From positions 1 through 43,355 of the forward strand of contig RFRK01000002.1 of assembly GCA_009924525.1 (NCBI GenBank): a stretch of 43,355 bases of DNA, given 5' to 3'. The translations under genes were made by a program, and so were the position numbers. Source of the stretch: Betaproteobacteria bacterium. Lineage in GTDB: Bacteria; Pseudomonadota; Gammaproteobacteria; Burkholderiales; Burkholderiaceae_A. Below, piece after piece: positions 17,015 to 27,648 of the stretch; within the stretch, counting starts at the first letter, position 1; each line of letters opens with the position of its first letter. Below the pieces are notes generated by a model. The model made no database searches. It saw only the letters and a program-made list of their open reading frames with translations, and was not told the DNA's origin.

Positions 17015-20000
17015 TCATGCGTGTTGAACCCAATGACGGGCGTTTCGGAACATCATCATCCAGGGCGAATCATCGCCAGTCATGTGAATCGCCTCAGGAA
17101 TCCAAGACATCTGCACCTGACGAAACACGCGCTCGGGGTGCGGCATCATCACCGTGATGCGGCCATCCTGGTTTGAAACTGCGGTGAGGCCCCCGGGAGA
17201 GCCATTTGGATTGTAAGGGTAATGTTCGCTGGCCAGGCCCCTCGGATCCACATACCGCATCACTGCGGATGTGGGAGGCTGCGTCAGGCCAAAGGCTGCA
17301 CGGCCCTCGCCGTGCGAAACCACCACCGGCAAAATAGAGCCCTCCATACCGGTTGTCAGTATTGAGGCCGAGGGCAGAATCTCCACCAGAGAAAAACGGG
17401 CTTCAAACTGCTCAGAGCGATTCCTGACAAACCGCGGCCAGTCGGCGGCACCGGGAATAATCTCACTCAATCCGCTCATCATCTGACAGCCATTACAAAC
17501 GCCAAGCGCAAAACGTGTCGGGTCGTTGAAAAACGTCTCAAACTGCAGCCTGAGCGCATCGTTAAAAAGAATTGATCGCGCCCAGCCCTGTCCGGCGCCC
17601 AGCACATCGCCAAAGGAGAAGCCCCCGCAGGCGGCGAGTCCCGCGAACTGATCGAGCCGGATACGGCCGGCCATCAAATCACTCATATGCACATCCCAAG
17701 ACTCAAAGCCCGCCCGATCAAATGCAGCAGCCATCTCGACCTGGCCGTTCACACCCTGCTCCCGCAGAATAGCGATTTGCGGACGTTTCCCGACCCTTGG
17801 GGCGGCTAATTCTCGCTGACGCGATGGGGCACCAGGGCCGAGCACAACACGGGGCAACTCAGAATCCTGAACAACAGAAATTTCTTGCTCTACACAGTCA
17901 GGGTGGTCACGACGCCGACAGATTTCTGCGCTGACTGAGCTCCAGGTCCGCTGCAGGACATGCCGCGGTTTTTGAAAAATACACTTTGCGTCGCGATAAA
18001 TCTCAATTGCATCGCGCGGATTCACCGTGCCGATCTCAAAGGTCAGACGCGATAAGCCATAGCGACGCAGACAGTCCATGACCGCTGATCGATTTGACCG
18101 GCTCACCTGAAGCACTGCACCAAGTTCTTCATTAAAAAGCGCCTTGATCGTGAGCTCATCGCGCCGTACCGCCACCTGCTCCGGCCGTATCTTGAAGTCG
18201 CCCCAATCCGATGCCACCGGATCAATCGTGATCAGATCAATATTAATCGTGATGCCACAGCGGCCCGCAAAGGCCATCTCGCAGAGCGTAGCCAGAAGGC
18301 CGCCATCTGAACGATCGTGGTACGCCAATACATGCTCCGTCTGGTGTAAGTCAGCCATCGCAGCGGCAAAAGACTGGAGCACTTGAGCATCGATATCGGC
18401 TGTTTCGTCACCAAACTGCTGCCGTGTTTGCGCCAAGACCGAGCCTGCCATTCGATTTTTTCCCTGCCCAAGATCGATCAGGAGCAGCACTGTCGGCTCC
18501 GGTAGCCGCTGGAGTACGGGCGTCCAGGTCCGGCGCGCATCGATAACTGGTGCGATCGCCGTGAGGTTCAGTGATACCGGTGAGATCACCGACTTGGGTC
18601 CCGAGGCCTCACTCCAAACAGTGCGCATGGAAAGCGAATCCTTTCCGACTGGAATGGACAGCGACAGCGCAGGACAGATTTCTTTTGCAAGGGCCTGCAC
18701 AGCATCAAAGAGCGCGGCATCCTGGCCCGCTTCTCCGCAGGCTGCCATCCAATTGGCCGAAAGTTTTACGGTCTCAAGGGACCCGATGTCGGCGGCCACG
18801 AGATTGGTAATGGCCTCGCCCAGCGCACAGCGAGATGCAGCAGCGGGATTAAGGATTGCAATCGGACTTCGTTCGCCGAGCGCCATTGCCTGGCCACCGA
18901 GCCCCTCAAAATCCCACAGCGAAATTGCCACATCGGCAACCGGCGTCTGCCAAGGGCCAACCATCTGATCGCGAGCCGTCAGCCCGCCCACCGTTCGGTC
19001 TCCGATCGTAATGAGAAATTGTTTACTGCCAACAGTTGGGTGAGCGAGTACCTGTTCCACCAGGCTATCGAGCTGCAGGCCGGCGCAATCCAGTGGCTCA
19101 GCAGCAATCGCGACACGATTCGCCTGGCGATGCATCTTTGGCGGCTTTCCCAGCAGTACCGAAAGCGGCAGATCCACTGGCGACCGATTGCTTTGCGCAT
19201 CGATAAGCTCCAACCGATCCTCTTCGGTCGCATGACCCACCACAGCAAACGGACAACGCTCGCGTGCGCAGATCGCCTTGAATGTCTCAAGTGACTGCGG
19301 TGCAATCGCCAACACATAACGCTCTTGGGATTCGTTACACCAAATTTCTGCCGCGGAGAGGCCCGATTCATCCAGCGGCACATCCGCGATCCGAAATCGG
19401 CCACCCCGGCCTGCGCCATGCACGAGCTCAGGAAAGGCATTCGACAGGCCGCCTGCTCCGACATCATGAATGGACAACACCGGATTCGCTTCGCCAAGCG
19501 CAGCACAGGCATCAATGACCTCTTGCGCCCGGCGCTGCATCTCCGGATTGCCACGCTGTACCGAATCGAAATCTAAGGCCTCTTGATTGGCGCCCGTCTG
19601 AATCGACGACGCAGCCCCGCCGCCCAGGCCGATGCGCATGCCGGGGCCACCCAGCTGAATCAATAACGCACCCACAGGAATAGGGTGCTTGCCGGCCTGA
19701 CTGCTATCAATAATTCCAACGCCACCGGCCAGCATGATGGGCTTGTGGTAACCCCAGTGCCGCTGGCCCACGGTCATTTCAAAACTTCGGAAATACCCCA
19801 GCAGATTGGGCCGGCCGAATTCATTATTGAACGCCGCGCCGCCAAGCGGGCCATGAATCATGATTTCAAGCGCGGATGCGATTCGCGATGGCTGATGGGC
19901 CGCCCCACTGAAATCAAGGCGCGATACAGCAAAACCTGTCAGGCCCGCGCGGGGCTCGGCACCTGTGCCAGTTGCACCCTCGTCGCGAATTTCACCGCCC

Positions 20001-20941
20001 GCACCTGTTGCCGCTCCAGGAAATGGGGAGATTGCCGTCGGATGATTATGGGTCTCGGCTTTTAAGACGGTATGCACGGTCTGCGGCTGTGCGCGATACG
20101 CCGATGGCGCGCCTGAATCGGGCCGAAATCGTATCGCTGATGCGGTATGCAGAATGGCTGCGTTATCCGCATAGGCCACGACGGTATGCTGCGGCGTGAC
20201 CGAATGAGTGTGACGAATCATTTTAAAGAGCGACTCTGACTGCGGCACACCGTCAATAGTGAAATCAGCGTTAAAAATTTTGTGGCGGCAGTGCTCTGAG
20301 TTTGCCTGCGCAAACATGAGTAATTCCACGTCCGTCGGATCCCGGCCAAGCCGTTGATAGGCCTGGGCTAGGTAATCGATCTCGTCTTCAGAGAGCGCAA
20401 GGCCAAGCTCTTGATTGGTACTGCTCAGGACCTCGCGCGCACTTATCATCGATGGCCCGAGTGCGATCTCGCGTAGCGGGGGTGAATGTCGCGGCGCCAA
20501 AATGTCATCTGGCGGTAGGCCGACAAACCAGGATTCGGTCATACGATCATGCAGCCTTGAGGCAATGCGCTCAATCAGCGGCCTGTCTTGGGTCTTGATC
20601 TCAATATCAATCACCACTCCACGCTCGACCCGCTCGACGGTGCTGAGTCCACAAGAATGCAGAATCTCGGTCGCTTTCGAAGACCAGGCCGAGCGAGTGC
20701 CCTGCCGAGGAACCACCGACAGCCGCAGCATGCCTGCATCGGGCGGTGCGAGCGGACCCGTTGCATCAAGGATCGCAGAAAGGCGCTGCTCATCCAGATC
20801 CTGGCCATGTCGGACCAGATAACCCCAGCGGGCCTGGACCGATTTGGCCTTAGGGGCAATCGCCTGGATTTCAGAAGTAAGTCGGGAAAGTCGAAACTCG
20901 GAAAGCGCAGCAGCGCCTCCGAGCAACAGCAATGAGGGCAT
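17015..20941 (-). CDS. purL: Phosphoribosylformylglycinamidine synthase (large, single chain)
   Basis: A 1308-residue enzyme of purine synthesis converting FGAR to FGAM with glutamine and ATP. The domains appear in order: N-terminal PurS-like region, the two AIR-synthase-like halves ('[21 protein letters not shown]', '[16 protein letters not shown]', '[20 protein letters not shown]'), and a C-terminal glutaminase domain with the nucleophile in '[10 protein letters not shown]' and 'PHPERVFR' carrying the His-Glu pair. I moved the start to ATG 20941 ('MPSLLLLGG'), which begins right after the upstream ABC gene; the track start overlaps it. This is the long gamma/betaproteobacterial form. Confidence 0.95.
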   Translation of the reverse strand: MPSLLLLGGAAALSEFRLSRLTSEIQAIAPKAKSVQARWGYLVRHGQDLDEQRLSAILDATGPLAPPDAGMLRLSVVPRQGTRSAWSSKATEILHSCGLSTVERVERGVVIDIEIKTQDRPLIERIASRLHDRMTESWFVGLPPDDILAPRHSPPLREIALGPSMISAREVLSSTNQELGLALSEDEIDYLAQAYQRLGRDPTDVELLMFAQANSEHCRHKIFNADFTIDGVPQSESLFKMIRHTHSVTPQHTVVAYADNAAILHTASAIRFRPDSGAPSAYRAQPQTVHTVLKAETHNHPTAISPFPGAATGAGGEIRDEGATGTGAEPRAGLTGFAVSRLDFSGAAHQPSRIASALEIMIHGPLGGAAFNNEFGRPNLLGYFRSFEMTVGQRHWGYHKPIMLAGGVGIIDSSQAGKHPIPVGALLIQLGGPGMRIGLGGGAASSIQTGANQEALDFDSVQRGNPEMQRRAQEVIDACAALGEANPVLSIHDVGAGGLSNAFPELVHGAGRGGRFRIADVPLDESGLSAAEIWCNESQERYVLAIAPQSLETFKAICARERCPFAVVGHATEEDRLELIDAQSNRSPVDLPLSVLLGKPPKMHRQANRVAIAAEPLDCAGLQLDSLVEQVLAHPTVGSKQFLITIGDRTVGGLTARDQMVGPWQTPVADVAISLWDFEGLGGQAMALGERSPIAILNPAAASRCALGEAITNLVAADIGSLETVKLSANWMAACGEAGQDAALFDAVQALAKEICPALSLSIPVGKDSLSMRTVWSEASGPKSVISPVSLNLTAIAPVIDARRTWTPVLQRLPEPTVLLLIDLGQGKNRMAGSVLAQTRQQFGDETADIDAQVLQSFAAAMADLHQTEHVLAYHDRSDGGLLATLCEMAFAGRCGITINIDLITIDPVASDWGDFKIRPEQVAVRRDELTIKALFNEELGAVLQVSRSNRSAVMDCLRRYGLSRLTFEIGTVNPRDAIEIYRDAKCIFQKPRHVLQRTWSSVSAEICRRRDHPDCVEQEISVVQDSELPRVVLGPGAPSRQRELAAPRVGKRPQIAILREQGVNGQVEMAAAFDRAGFESWDVHMSDLMAGRIRLDQFAGLAACGGFSFGDVLGAGQGWARSILFNDALRLQFETFFNDPTRFALGVCNGCQMMSGLSEIIPGAADWPRFVRNRSEQFEARFSLVEILPSASILTTGMEGSILPVVVSHGEGRAAFGLTQPPTSAVMRYVDPRGLASEHYPYNPNGSPGGLTAVSNQDGRITVMMPHPERVFRQVQMSWIPEAIHMTGDDSPWMMMFRNARHWVQHA

Positions 20942-20948
20942 GCCTAAA

Positions 20949-21611
20949 TTATACGGTGGCCCCTGCCGCAAGCCTCAGCACCTGCTGGCAGCGTTCGGCA
21001 AGCTCTGGGGCGTGGGTCACCAACACAATTGTGGTGCGATGTCGCGCCTGCAGCTCGAATAAAAGATTAGAGATCTTCTCGCCGTTAGCGGCATCCAGGC
21101 TGCCGGTGGGCTCATCGGCAAAGATGAGCCGTGGCTGCGACACAAACGCTCGAGCCAGCGCAACCCGCTGCTGCTCACCGCCCGAGAGTGTCTTGGGAAA
21201 ATGATGCAATCGGCCCGTCATGCCGACCTGTTCTAGCAGTTCTTCAGCGCGCTGTCGGGCGTGGGCAGCGCCGCTGAGCTCAAGCGGTAGCATGACATTT
21301 TCCAGCGCATTTAAGTGGCCAAGCAGCTGAAACGATTGAAAAACGAATCCCAAAATACCATTGCGGCGCTGGGCTCGGGCATCCTCGGAAAGCGCATCAA
21401 TCCGCTCATCGAACCAATAGACCGCGCCCGAACTGGGTGACTCAAGGCCAGCAAGAATCCCGAGAAGGGTTGACTTTCCGCTACCCGAGGCGCCGAGAAT
21501 CGCCAAAGATCCGCCCAGTTCGACGGATAACGAGACATCGCGGAGAATGTCAATGGAACCGGTGCTATCAACAACGGTCTTGGTGATGTGCTCTGCTCGA
21601 ATTGCGTTCAA
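20949..21611 (-). CDS. ybbA: ABC transporter ATP-binding protein, YbbA/LolD-like
   Basis: A 220-residue ABC ATPase of the MacB/LolD subfamily: Walker A 'GASGSGKST', Q-loop '[13 protein letters not shown]', signature '[14 protein letters not shown]', Walker B '[13 protein letters not shown]', and H-loop '[10 protein letters not shown]'. These ATPases drive permeases that move lipoproteins or other envelope substrates. The start is TTG 21611 as no ATG fits before the '[10 protein letters not shown]' block. It is divergent from tesA, the ybbA/tesA pair seen in many proteobacteria; the usual ybbP permease is not adjacent here, so the membrane partner must be elsewhere or missing. Confidence 0.88.
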   Translation of the reverse strand: MNAIRAEHITKTVVDSTGSIDILRDVSLSVELGGSLAILGASGSGKSTLLGILAGLESPSSGAVYWFDERIDALSEDARAQRRNGILGFVFQSFQLLGHLNALENVMLPLELSGAAHARQRAEELLEQVGMTGRLHHFPKTLSGGEQQRVALARAFVSQPRLIFADEPTGSLDAANGEKISNLLFELQARHRTTIVLVTHAPELAERCQQVLRLAAGATV

Positions 21612-22403
21612 CCCCGACTCCTTCTTCTAACCACTGTGATCTCAATTCTGTTTCATAACCTGCTGCCATCGCGGCATAGTCTGGCGGCCCACTGCGCCGT
21701 GTGGCTGGCGTATCTGGGCCGAAAGTCCATCGCAACATATACCCTGCTGCTGGCCGCGACGGTCTTAAGCCCAGTTCAGGCCATCGCTTCGGCCACTGCG
21801 CCCGCCAAGCCCCTTATTCTGATCTATGGTGACAGCCTGTCTGCAGAATATGGCTTAAAACGCGGAACCGGCTGGGTCGCTTTGCTCCAAGACCGACTCG
21901 CTCGTGAAGGGTTCCCCCATCGGATTATGAATGCAAGTATCTCCGGGGAGACCACGGCAGGCGGGCTGTCAAGATTCGATACAGCATTGAAAAAGCATCA
22001 GCCCAGCCTTGTACTCTTGCAATTGGGGGCAAACGATGGCCTGCGTGGCCTCGCGATCAGTCAAACCCGGCGCAATCTCGCTGAGATGATTGATCGAGCC
22101 CGCACGCAGGGGGTTGCCGTGCTGCTGATCGGGATTCGAATTCCCCCAAACTATGGGCCCGACTATTCCCGGCAATTCGACAGTCTTTTCAGCCAGCTGG
22201 CCGGCGAGAAAGAGGTACCGCTTGTACCCTTTTTGCTTGACGGTCTCGCCGATAACCCTATGATGTTTCAAGCTGACACCATCCATCCCAACGAAAAAGC
22301 GCAGCCTGCGATCCTGAGAAATGTCTGGATCGGACTTTCTTCAAATGGGCTTTTGCAGAAAACACAGCCAGTAGCCCCATCAACCGACCATGGCAGTCGC
22401 TGA
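21588..22403 (+). CDS. tesA: Arylesterase/lysophospholipase TesA (SGNH hydrolase)
   Basis: Periplasmic multifunctional esterase/thioesterase. All SGNH blocks are present: block I 'IYGDSLSAEYGL' with the nucleophilic Ser, block II Gly in 'ISGETTAGG', block III 'LLQLGANDGLRG' and block V 'ADTIHPNEKAQ' with the Asp and His. A signal sequence ('TYTLLLAATVLSPVQAIASA') precedes the enzyme. The track GTG start gives an unusually long leader and overlaps the divergent ybbA start; a downstream GTG such as the one at 21699 would give a normal signal peptide, so the 5' end is uncertain. It overlaps the next gene by 14 bases. Confidence 0.88.
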   Translation: MLCSNCVQPRLLLLTTVISILFHNLLPSRHSLAAHCAVWLAYLGRKSIATYTLLLAATVLSPVQAIASATAPAKPLILIYGDSLSAEYGLKRGTGWVALLQDRLAREGFPHRIMNASISGETTAGGLSRFDTALKKHQPSLVLLQLGANDGLRGLAISQTRRNLAEMIDRARTQGVAVLLIGIRIPPNYGPDYSRQFDSLFSQLAGEKEVPLVPFLLDGLADNPMMFQADTIHPNEKAQPAILRNVWIGLSSNGLLQKTQPVAPSTDHGSR

Positions 22404-23061
22404 TCCGAGACGGCGTACCTGCGGCACCGCGTATGCAACGGCTGCTTTCGTTGCGGCGCTTGCAAGTCTTTTCATTGCGCCAGACGCCTGTAAGGCTTTG
22501 GAGTTCTCTGACCTTGCCCGAGAGGGAGAGCTTCGATTTCTTGCCCAACACCCAGAGCCCGACAGCTACCGCTACGAATCGCGTGTGCGGGTCGGGGCCG
22601 AGAGCCTTGACTCAGGAATCATCGAGCTTAGCACCTGCCACTATCAGCTCGATCCCATTCGCAAAATCGTAATTGCCTTTAATCCAAATCGTCTCCAGGC
22701 TCTTTCAATTAAATCGACCCAAGGCATCGGATCTGTCGAAGTGAAGGAGCACCATGTGGTGATGGCTGATGTGCAACGCGGGGCCTCCATCTGCATTGAT
22801 CTGCGGTCAAAGGCCCTGGATCGCATCGATCACCAGACCTATCGGCTTCAGGCCGGGCCGCTGATGCGTCGCTATCTGGATGGCTATCTGCCTATGCAGG
22901 CAAAACTCACCTTTGAATGGCCTGAGACTCTGGTCTCGCTCTATCAGACCCTGCCGGAGCCTCAGCCTGGAGTCAAGCTATCGCAACACGCCGCCGGAGC
23001 AGAGCTCACCATGGTATTTGCCGGTCGGCTACTCGCCGCAATTGATCTGCGCCGGAAGTAA
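22390..23061 (+). CDS. Exported protein of unknown function
   Basis: A 223-residue protein with an N-terminal hydrophobic stretch ('AYATAAFVAALASLFIAPDAC') that looks like a signal peptide, followed by a mainly beta-strand mature region with two Cys residues ('STCHYQL', 'ASICIDL') that may pair. I see no catalytic motif and do not recognise the family. Its ATG lies inside the end of tesA (14-base overlap), so translation is probably coupled and the two may share a transcript. It converges on the small cytochrome gene of the sox region. Confidence 0.65.
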   Translation: MAVADPRRRTCGTAYATAAFVAALASLFIAPDACKALEFSDLAREGELRFLAQHPEPDSYRYESRVRVGAESLDSGIIELSTCHYQLDPIRKIVIAFNPNRLQALSIKSTQGIGSVEVKEHHVVMADVQRGASICIDLRSKALDRIDHQTYRLQAGPLMRRYLDGYLPMQAKLTFEWPETLVSLYQTLPEPQPGVKLSQHAAGAELTMVFAGRLLAAIDLRRK

Positions 23062-23087
23062 GTTAATCGTGTTGATTCGAATCCGCT

Positions 23088-23420
23088 CTACTTAAACTTA
23101 TAGTAGGTGTCGTTGAGATATCGGCCAACGTGCTGAATCTCTTCCTCAAACCAGCCCGAATTCGTGCGGCTGTTGCAAAACTCGATCATGCCCCTCAGCT
23201 TGGCCACACTATCAGCTTTACGAAATAAATCCGAGTACAGCTGTGTCCCATCTTTATCAGGAAACATGCTGTTATGACACGATACGCAGCGCGGATCGTG
23301 AAGCTTTTTTCCACTTGTCGGATTACCCTTCGGAAATGGGTTGGCGCTCGCAGACTGCGGTCCCGATACAGTCACAACGCAAAGCAGAACTGCACCTAGA
23401 GTTAACATCGCTGGCTTCAT
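23088..23420 (-). CDS. Small periplasmic c-type cytochrome of the sox region
   Basis: A 110-residue protein from ATG 23420, which is preceded by AAAGGAAC; the track start adds eight residues without family support. It has a Sec signal ('MLTLGAVLLCVVTVSGPQSASA') and one haem site 'CVSCHNSMFP'. A further Cys in 'EFCNSRTNSGWFEEE' and the end 'VGRYLNDTYYKF' look like a recurring small cytochrome type in betaproteobacteria (from memory). It follows soxB by 57 bases on the same strand, so it may accept electrons in thiosulfate oxidation. It is not a SoxX: soxX is separately present. Confidence 0.82.
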   Translation of the reverse strand: MKPAMLTLGAVLLCVVTVSGPQSASANPFPKGNPTSGKKLHDPRCVSCHNSMFPDKDGTQLYSDLFRKADSVAKLRGMIEFCNSRTNSGWFEEEIQHVGRYLNDTYYKFK

Positions 23421-23477
23421 GCAAACAGTTCCTTTGAGAGACACGAAACGAGAAGCGGGCCGAAACCGTTTTGTGGA

Positions 23478-25200
23478 TCAACCAGCCATACCAGGATTAT
23501 TCTTCAATCCGATTAGCCGAGGAAGATTCAGACGTCGCGGGCTTATCCGCTTTTTCGACTTCAGCCAGGTCTCAACCACCTCCCAGATCGGCTCGCCCTT
23601 GGCGCCCTCAGCCACCGGCGCCCAGCCGGCCACCTTATAGGTCTTTTTCGGATCAATCAGCTGGCCTTTTAGCCGCATATCACTGATACGGCTGCCCGCC
23701 TTGCCGCCAGGCTCACAGGCATAGGTCAGGCCACCCACACGCACCATGTCGCCGCCTTGCTGGTAGTAGGGATCAGGATTAAACAGGTTATCGCAGACAT
23801 CCTCGAGGACTGTCTTAATAAATTCGCCCGTCATCTCGGTAAGGGTTGTAAACGGATACGTAATAGCCGTCTGATCCATCACGTGTTCGCGGGTGATGGT
23901 CTGGCCCGACAAAATGCTGGTTCCCCAACGAAAGCCTGGGGAAAATGCGATATCCGCCCCTTTCACCTCAATAAGAGCGTCGCAAATCAGCTGATCGAAG
24001 GTGCCATTAAAGTTACCGCGTCGATACAGTAGGCCCTCGGTGACCGCCAGTGGCTCTTCAAGTTTCGTTTTATAAGGCGCCCGAATGCGATCAATTAAGG
24101 CCTGCATTTCTTTATCGGCGGGTAGCATGTTGGCAAATACCGGCAGCAGTGAGTATTTGAAATCCACGACCTTTCCGTCGCGAACATCAAGATCCATCAC
24201 GCCAAGAAATTTCGAATTGGAGCCCGCATTGGTGACGAGGGTTTTTCCGCCAGCGTTGGATACCACCACAGGCTGCGGTACGCCATCATGGGTATGACCA
24301 CCAAAGATCGCATCAATACCGCGGACCCGCGTGGCCATTTTTAGATCAACATCCATGCCATTGTGCGAAATGACGACCACTACCTTGGCGCCTTTGGCGC
24401 GGACTTCATCAACCATCTTCTGCATGTTGTCGTCTTGAATCCCGAAGGTCCAGTCGGGCACCATATAACGCGGGTTAGCAATGGGTGTATACGGGAAGGC
24501 TTGTCCGATCACGGCAACTGGAATGCCGTTTTGCTCACGAATCACATAGGGCTTGAAGACCGGATCACCGAAATCAGCGGTCTTTACATTCTGGGCAAGA
24601 AACTCAACATTGCCTGCGAAATCCTTTTTGATGATCTCTTCAACCCGCTTAGCGCCCAGCGTAAATTCCCAATGGGGGCTCATCATGTTGACCCCAAGCA
24701 GCTTGCAGGCATCCACCATATCCTGGCCGTTAGTCCAAAGTGCGGTGGCCGACCCCTGCCAGGTATCGCCGCCATCCAGTAAAAACGCGTTCGGCCGATC
24801 GGCCCGCATTTTCTTAACCAGCGTCGCGAGGTGGGCAAATCCGCCAACCTTGCCATAGGCGCGAGCCGATTTTTCGAAATCTAAATAAGTGAACGCATGC
24901 GAAAGGGCTGTCTTCGCCGGTACTTTGTGGAACTTTAGGAACTCCTCTCCTACAAAATGCGGAGGCCGACCGTTCATCACACCGAGACCGATATTGACAC
25001 TCGGTTCACGAAAATAAATCGGCAGCAGCTGGGCGTGGCAGTCGGTGAAATGCAGAAAACTCACATTGCCTGCTCTCGGAATGTCGTAGAGCCGCTCGCC
25101 CTTGGCGGCTGCCTGTGCCGCGCTCGCCCAAGAGCCAAACATGCCGCAGGCAGAAACCTGCCGCCATAACATTCAAAAACTCTCGCCGGTTTAATTGCAT
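23478..25200 (-). CDS. soxB: Thiosulfohydrolase SoxB, signal region apparently frameshifted
   Basis: Dimanganese enzyme that hydrolyses sulfate from the SoxY-bound conjugate. The body is intact: 'LHFTDCHAQLLP' metal block, 'DGGDTWQGSATALW', 'VVVISHNGMDVD', 'FGGHTHDG' and the C-terminal nucleotidase-like domain. The ORF track starts at 25172, but that frame begins inside the signal. A Tat signal 'NRREFLNVMAAG' is encoded from ATG 25200 in another frame; deleting one T from the GGTTTCT near 25154-25160 joins it to 'SACGMFGSWASAAQA' and the body. So either the assembly has one extra T or the gene is really shifted. A terminator separates it from soxX upstream; the small cytochrome gene follows. 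Confidence 0.9.
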
Positions 25201-25224
25201 GGTGAGCCCTTAATCCTTCGTAGA

Positions 25225-25256
25225 AATAAAAAAAGCCCGGCGATACACGCCGGGCT
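25225..25256 (-). terminator. Intrinsic terminator between soxX and soxB
   Basis: On the minus strand a 9-bp perfect stem AGCCCGGCG/CGCCGGGCT with a 5-base loop is followed by TTTTTTT and ATTT. It is oriented with the sox genes and lies just after soxX, so soxB would depend on read-through or a promoter in the short gap after it. Confidence 0.9.
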
Positions 25257-25267
25257 CATCGGTCCGC

Positions 25268-25891
25268 TTATTTATTGACAGGTGAATTCGGATCCAATAG
25301 CAGCGCCATTAAATCCTTCATTTGGGCTTCGGTCAGAATTCCCTGCTGGCCAAAGCGCGGCATATTGGTGCAGGAATTAAAGGCCTTGGCGTTATAAATC
25401 TTGCCCCAGGTGTATTTCACGATCGCCTCTGAGTTGCCGCGCAGCTTGCCGTAGTTATACAGACTTGGGCCAAGCGTGCCGTGGGAGATCTCTTCTTTGC
25501 TGATCTGATGGCAGTTGTAGCAGTTTCCGCCATTGGCCGATCCGGGCTGATCGCTGTAGGTGAAACCCGCACCACTTTGGGCAATGCGTTCGCCGACCTT
25601 CCAGTCGCCGAGAAACTTTCCATCGGCTGGATACTTGATGGTCGCAGCCTCTGCAGCCTCGAGTTTACGAACCATCTCGCCCGATAAGGGGGCACTCGCG
25701 TACTCAGCGCGAGAACAGGCATCGTTGATTGCGTCTTGATTGATACGCTCTTTCTTGGCAATGCCCCGCTCCACGAAGGATCGACTCACTGCGTCTTTAG
25801 CCATTTTTTCCAGCTCAGCACTTGAATAGGTTGTAGCACAGCCAACCAGCACTAATGCGCTTAAGCCAGTAATCACAATTAATTTTTTCAT
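25268..25891 (-). CDS. soxX: SoxX, c-type cytochrome subunit of SoxAX
   Basis: A 207-residue haem subunit of the SoxAX complex that joins thiosulfate to SoxY oxidatively. A lipoprotein-like signal ends at Cys18 ('ALVLVGCATTYS'), so it may be membrane-tethered. The haem site is 'CYNCHQIS' at residues 124-128 and a Met ligand candidate lies in 'CTNMPRFG'. The N-terminal extension of about 90 residues before the cytochrome domain is longer than in minimal SoxX. AGGAGAG precedes the ATG. It follows soxA by 15 bases and ends at a strong terminator. Confidence 0.93.
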   Translation of the reverse strand: MKKLIVITGLSALVLVGCATTYSSAELEKMAKDAVSRSFVERGIAKKERINQDAINDACSRAEYASAPLSGEMVRKLEAAEAATIKYPADGKFLGDWKVGERIAQSGAGFTYSDQPGSANGGNCYNCHQISKEEISHGTLGPSLYNYGKLRGNSEAIVKYTWGKIYNAKAFNSCTNMPRFGQQGILTEAQMKDLMALLLDPNSPVNK

Positions 25892-25906
25892 TTGACTCTC
25901 CTGGGC

Positions 25907-26710
25907 TTAGCGCTTAATCGTGGGGGCGAGCGACTTCACGCCCTTTCCGGTGACACCCATATAGCTGGAGAGCGCGATCGTGACATCCGATCCAAACTCC
26001 ACATATGGAAAGCGCTGCTGACGAAAGCAGTCCTCAAGCCGCTTTTGCATCGGCCAGAGCTGGGAGTTCGACACGCGGTAAGCGGGCCAAGAGGTGAAGG
26101 CCCTTCCAGCCGGCTCATTTTTGGTCAGGTTGGGCAGCACCTGTAATCGAATACGCTTGCCATCCTCAGCATGACAAGTTGCGCAGGCAAAGTCATAGGG
26201 TCCGGCGCGATAAAAAAATATCTGCTTACCCATTTCATACATACGACGCTCTTCGGGATGGCCCTGCGGCACATTGACTGGCATGCCCCGCGACTCCGAA
26301 GCGATCCAGGTCACCAGCGAGACGATATCCCTGTGGTCATCCCGATCATAAACCGCAGCCTTCGCCTTGATGCCCTGATGCTGCTCCATGCAGGTTACCA
26401 GCCGTGTCTCCAGGTCTTGGACTTTTTTGACATCATCAAAGTAACGCGGCAGCGAGACATAAGCGCCCTTTACGACGCCGGGGCCGAGGCCGAGATCACA
26501 TTTTTCAAGCGAAGCGTTTTTCGGGCCCCGCTGCCTCTTCCAGAGATCCTCACCGCGGGCCTCCCAGAGTTCTGCGGGATTGCCATCGGCCACCATTTCT
26601 CGATAACGATCGATCGCCTTCTCGGCGTCGGTCTGAGCGACGGCGGACATTGACCCTGATGCGCCAAGCGCCAGCGCCAAAATCGTCCCTTTTAGCGTCT
26701 TGCTAAGCAT
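25907..26710 (-). CDS. soxA: SoxA, catalytic c-type cytochrome subunit of SoxAX
   Basis: A 267-residue periplasmic protein with a Sec signal ('ILALALGASGSMSAVAQ'). It has one haem motif 'CATCH' (176-180), and the N-terminal domain retains a Cys71/Cys107 pair rather than a second haem motif, so this is the monohaem type. The active-site cysteine that carries persulfide ligation to haem is Cys228 in 'RLEDCFRQQRFP'. Ribosome site GGGAGG. It sits between soxZ and soxX in the standard order. It catalyses the first step, forming SoxY-S-thiosulfonate. Confidence 0.95.
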   Translation of the reverse strand: MLSKTLKGTILALALGASGSMSAVAQTDAEKAIDRYREMVADGNPAELWEARGEDLWKRQRGPKNASLEKCDLGLGPGVVKGAYVSLPRYFDDVKKVQDLETRLVTCMEQHQGIKAKAAVYDRDDHRDIVSLVTWIASESRGMPVNVPQGHPEERRMYEMGKQIFFYRAGPYDFACATCHAEDGKRIRLQVLPNLTKNEPAGRAFTSWPAYRVSNSQLWPMQKRLEDCFRQQRFPYVEFGSDVTIALSSYMGVTGKGVKSLAPTIKR

Positions 26711-26784
26711 TACTGCCTCCCTATTTTTAACAACTTATTGCCACCGCCACACGAAGATGACGGTGGAGCACTCAAACCAAAGAC

Positions 26785-27093
26785 TCAGCCGACATTGGTC
26801 TCGTCGGTGCGCTTTTCTCCGCGGTTATCCACCCAGGTCACGGTGACTTTATCGCCCGCCTTGCCGCGCGCCTTGAACTGCAGGAACGGGTTTTTAGACA
26901 CCGCGGGGCCCCATTGGGCCGTCATCACCGTTTTTCCATTAACCTGGCATGTGACCTCTTGAATAAACCAGGCGGGAATTATTTTTCCGGAAGCATCTTT
27001 ACGGGTTCCGGTCTCCATTTCGTGAGCCATCAGGACGCGAGCATCAATCACACCATCTGCGGCCCGGGCACGAATACGCATTGGGTCTGCCAT
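26785..27093 (-). CDS. soxZ: SoxZ, sulfur carrier partner
   Basis: A 102-residue beta-sandwich protein that pairs with SoxY. Recognised by 'VLMAHEMETGTRKD', 'IPAWFIQEVTCQVNGK' and the C-terminal 'VTVTWVDNRGEK'. No signal peptide, as expected; it is exported folded with Tat-dependent SoxY. AAGGAGAG precedes the ATG. The gap to soxY upstream is 47 bases and to soxA downstream is 74 bases. Confidence 0.95.
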   Translation of the reverse strand: MADPMRIRARAADGVIDARVLMAHEMETGTRKDASGKIIPAWFIQEVTCQVNGKTVMTAQWGPAVSKNPFLQFKARGKAGDKVTVTWVDNRGEKRTDETNVG

Positions 27094-27140
27094 AACAATC
27101 TCTCCTTAATTCGACAATGTTAGTTTGACTGCGGCCGCCA

Positions 27141-27608
27141 TTAACCGCCGCAGCCGCCGAGGGTGACCTTGATTTCTTTTTTGGCCATAAAAAACTTTCC
27201 GTCGGCTTTAACGATCGCGATCACATCAGAGCTCTGACCCATCTTGACCCGCATGGAAACATCAGGCAAGGAATCGGGTGCGAATTCATAAAAGCCCGCC
27301 ATCATGGCCGGATTCTTTTCCACCAAGAGCGCAATCATCTCGGTCTTCGGCAGCTTTGAGGCGATGCCTACGGGCACGACCGCACCGTTTTCGGCGATGT
27401 CAGGCGAGGTGATCGCGATATCTCCAGCTCCCGGGGTGCCGGCAATACCCATGGCCTTCAAAGTATCCGGAACATTTTTGGCATCAAACCAATCTTTTTT
27501 CCAAGAGGCCATTGCCGGATTTGCGGCAAAAAAGCCGATCGATGCAAGGGCCGAATACAACGCGGCACCGCCACCGGCCTTCACAACTGTACGACGTGAA
27601 ACGTTCAT
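27141..27608 (-). CDS. soxY: SoxY, sulfur carrier protein
   Basis: A 155-residue carrier whose C-terminal 'GGCGG' tail is complete; the Cys in it binds thiosulfate-derived sulfur and swings between SoxAX, SoxB and SoxCD. The Tat signal 'NVSRRTVVKAGGG' followed by a hydrophobic core ('ALYSALASIGFFA') exports the SoxYZ pair. The body has the expected 'GDIAITSPDIAENGAVVPV' segment. GAGAGGAG is the ribosome site. It lies directly after soxD. Confidence 0.97.
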   Translation of the reverse strand: MNVSRRTVVKAGGGAALYSALASIGFFAANPAMASWKKDWFDAKNVPDTLKAMGIAGTPGAGDIAITSPDIAENGAVVPVGIASKLPKTEMIALLVEKNPAMMAGFYEFAPDSLPDVSMRVKMGQSSDVIAIVKADGKFFMAKKEIKVTLGGCGG

Positions 27609-27648
27609 AGTGACTTCTCCTCTCTATATACAAACCAATGCCGAGCGG

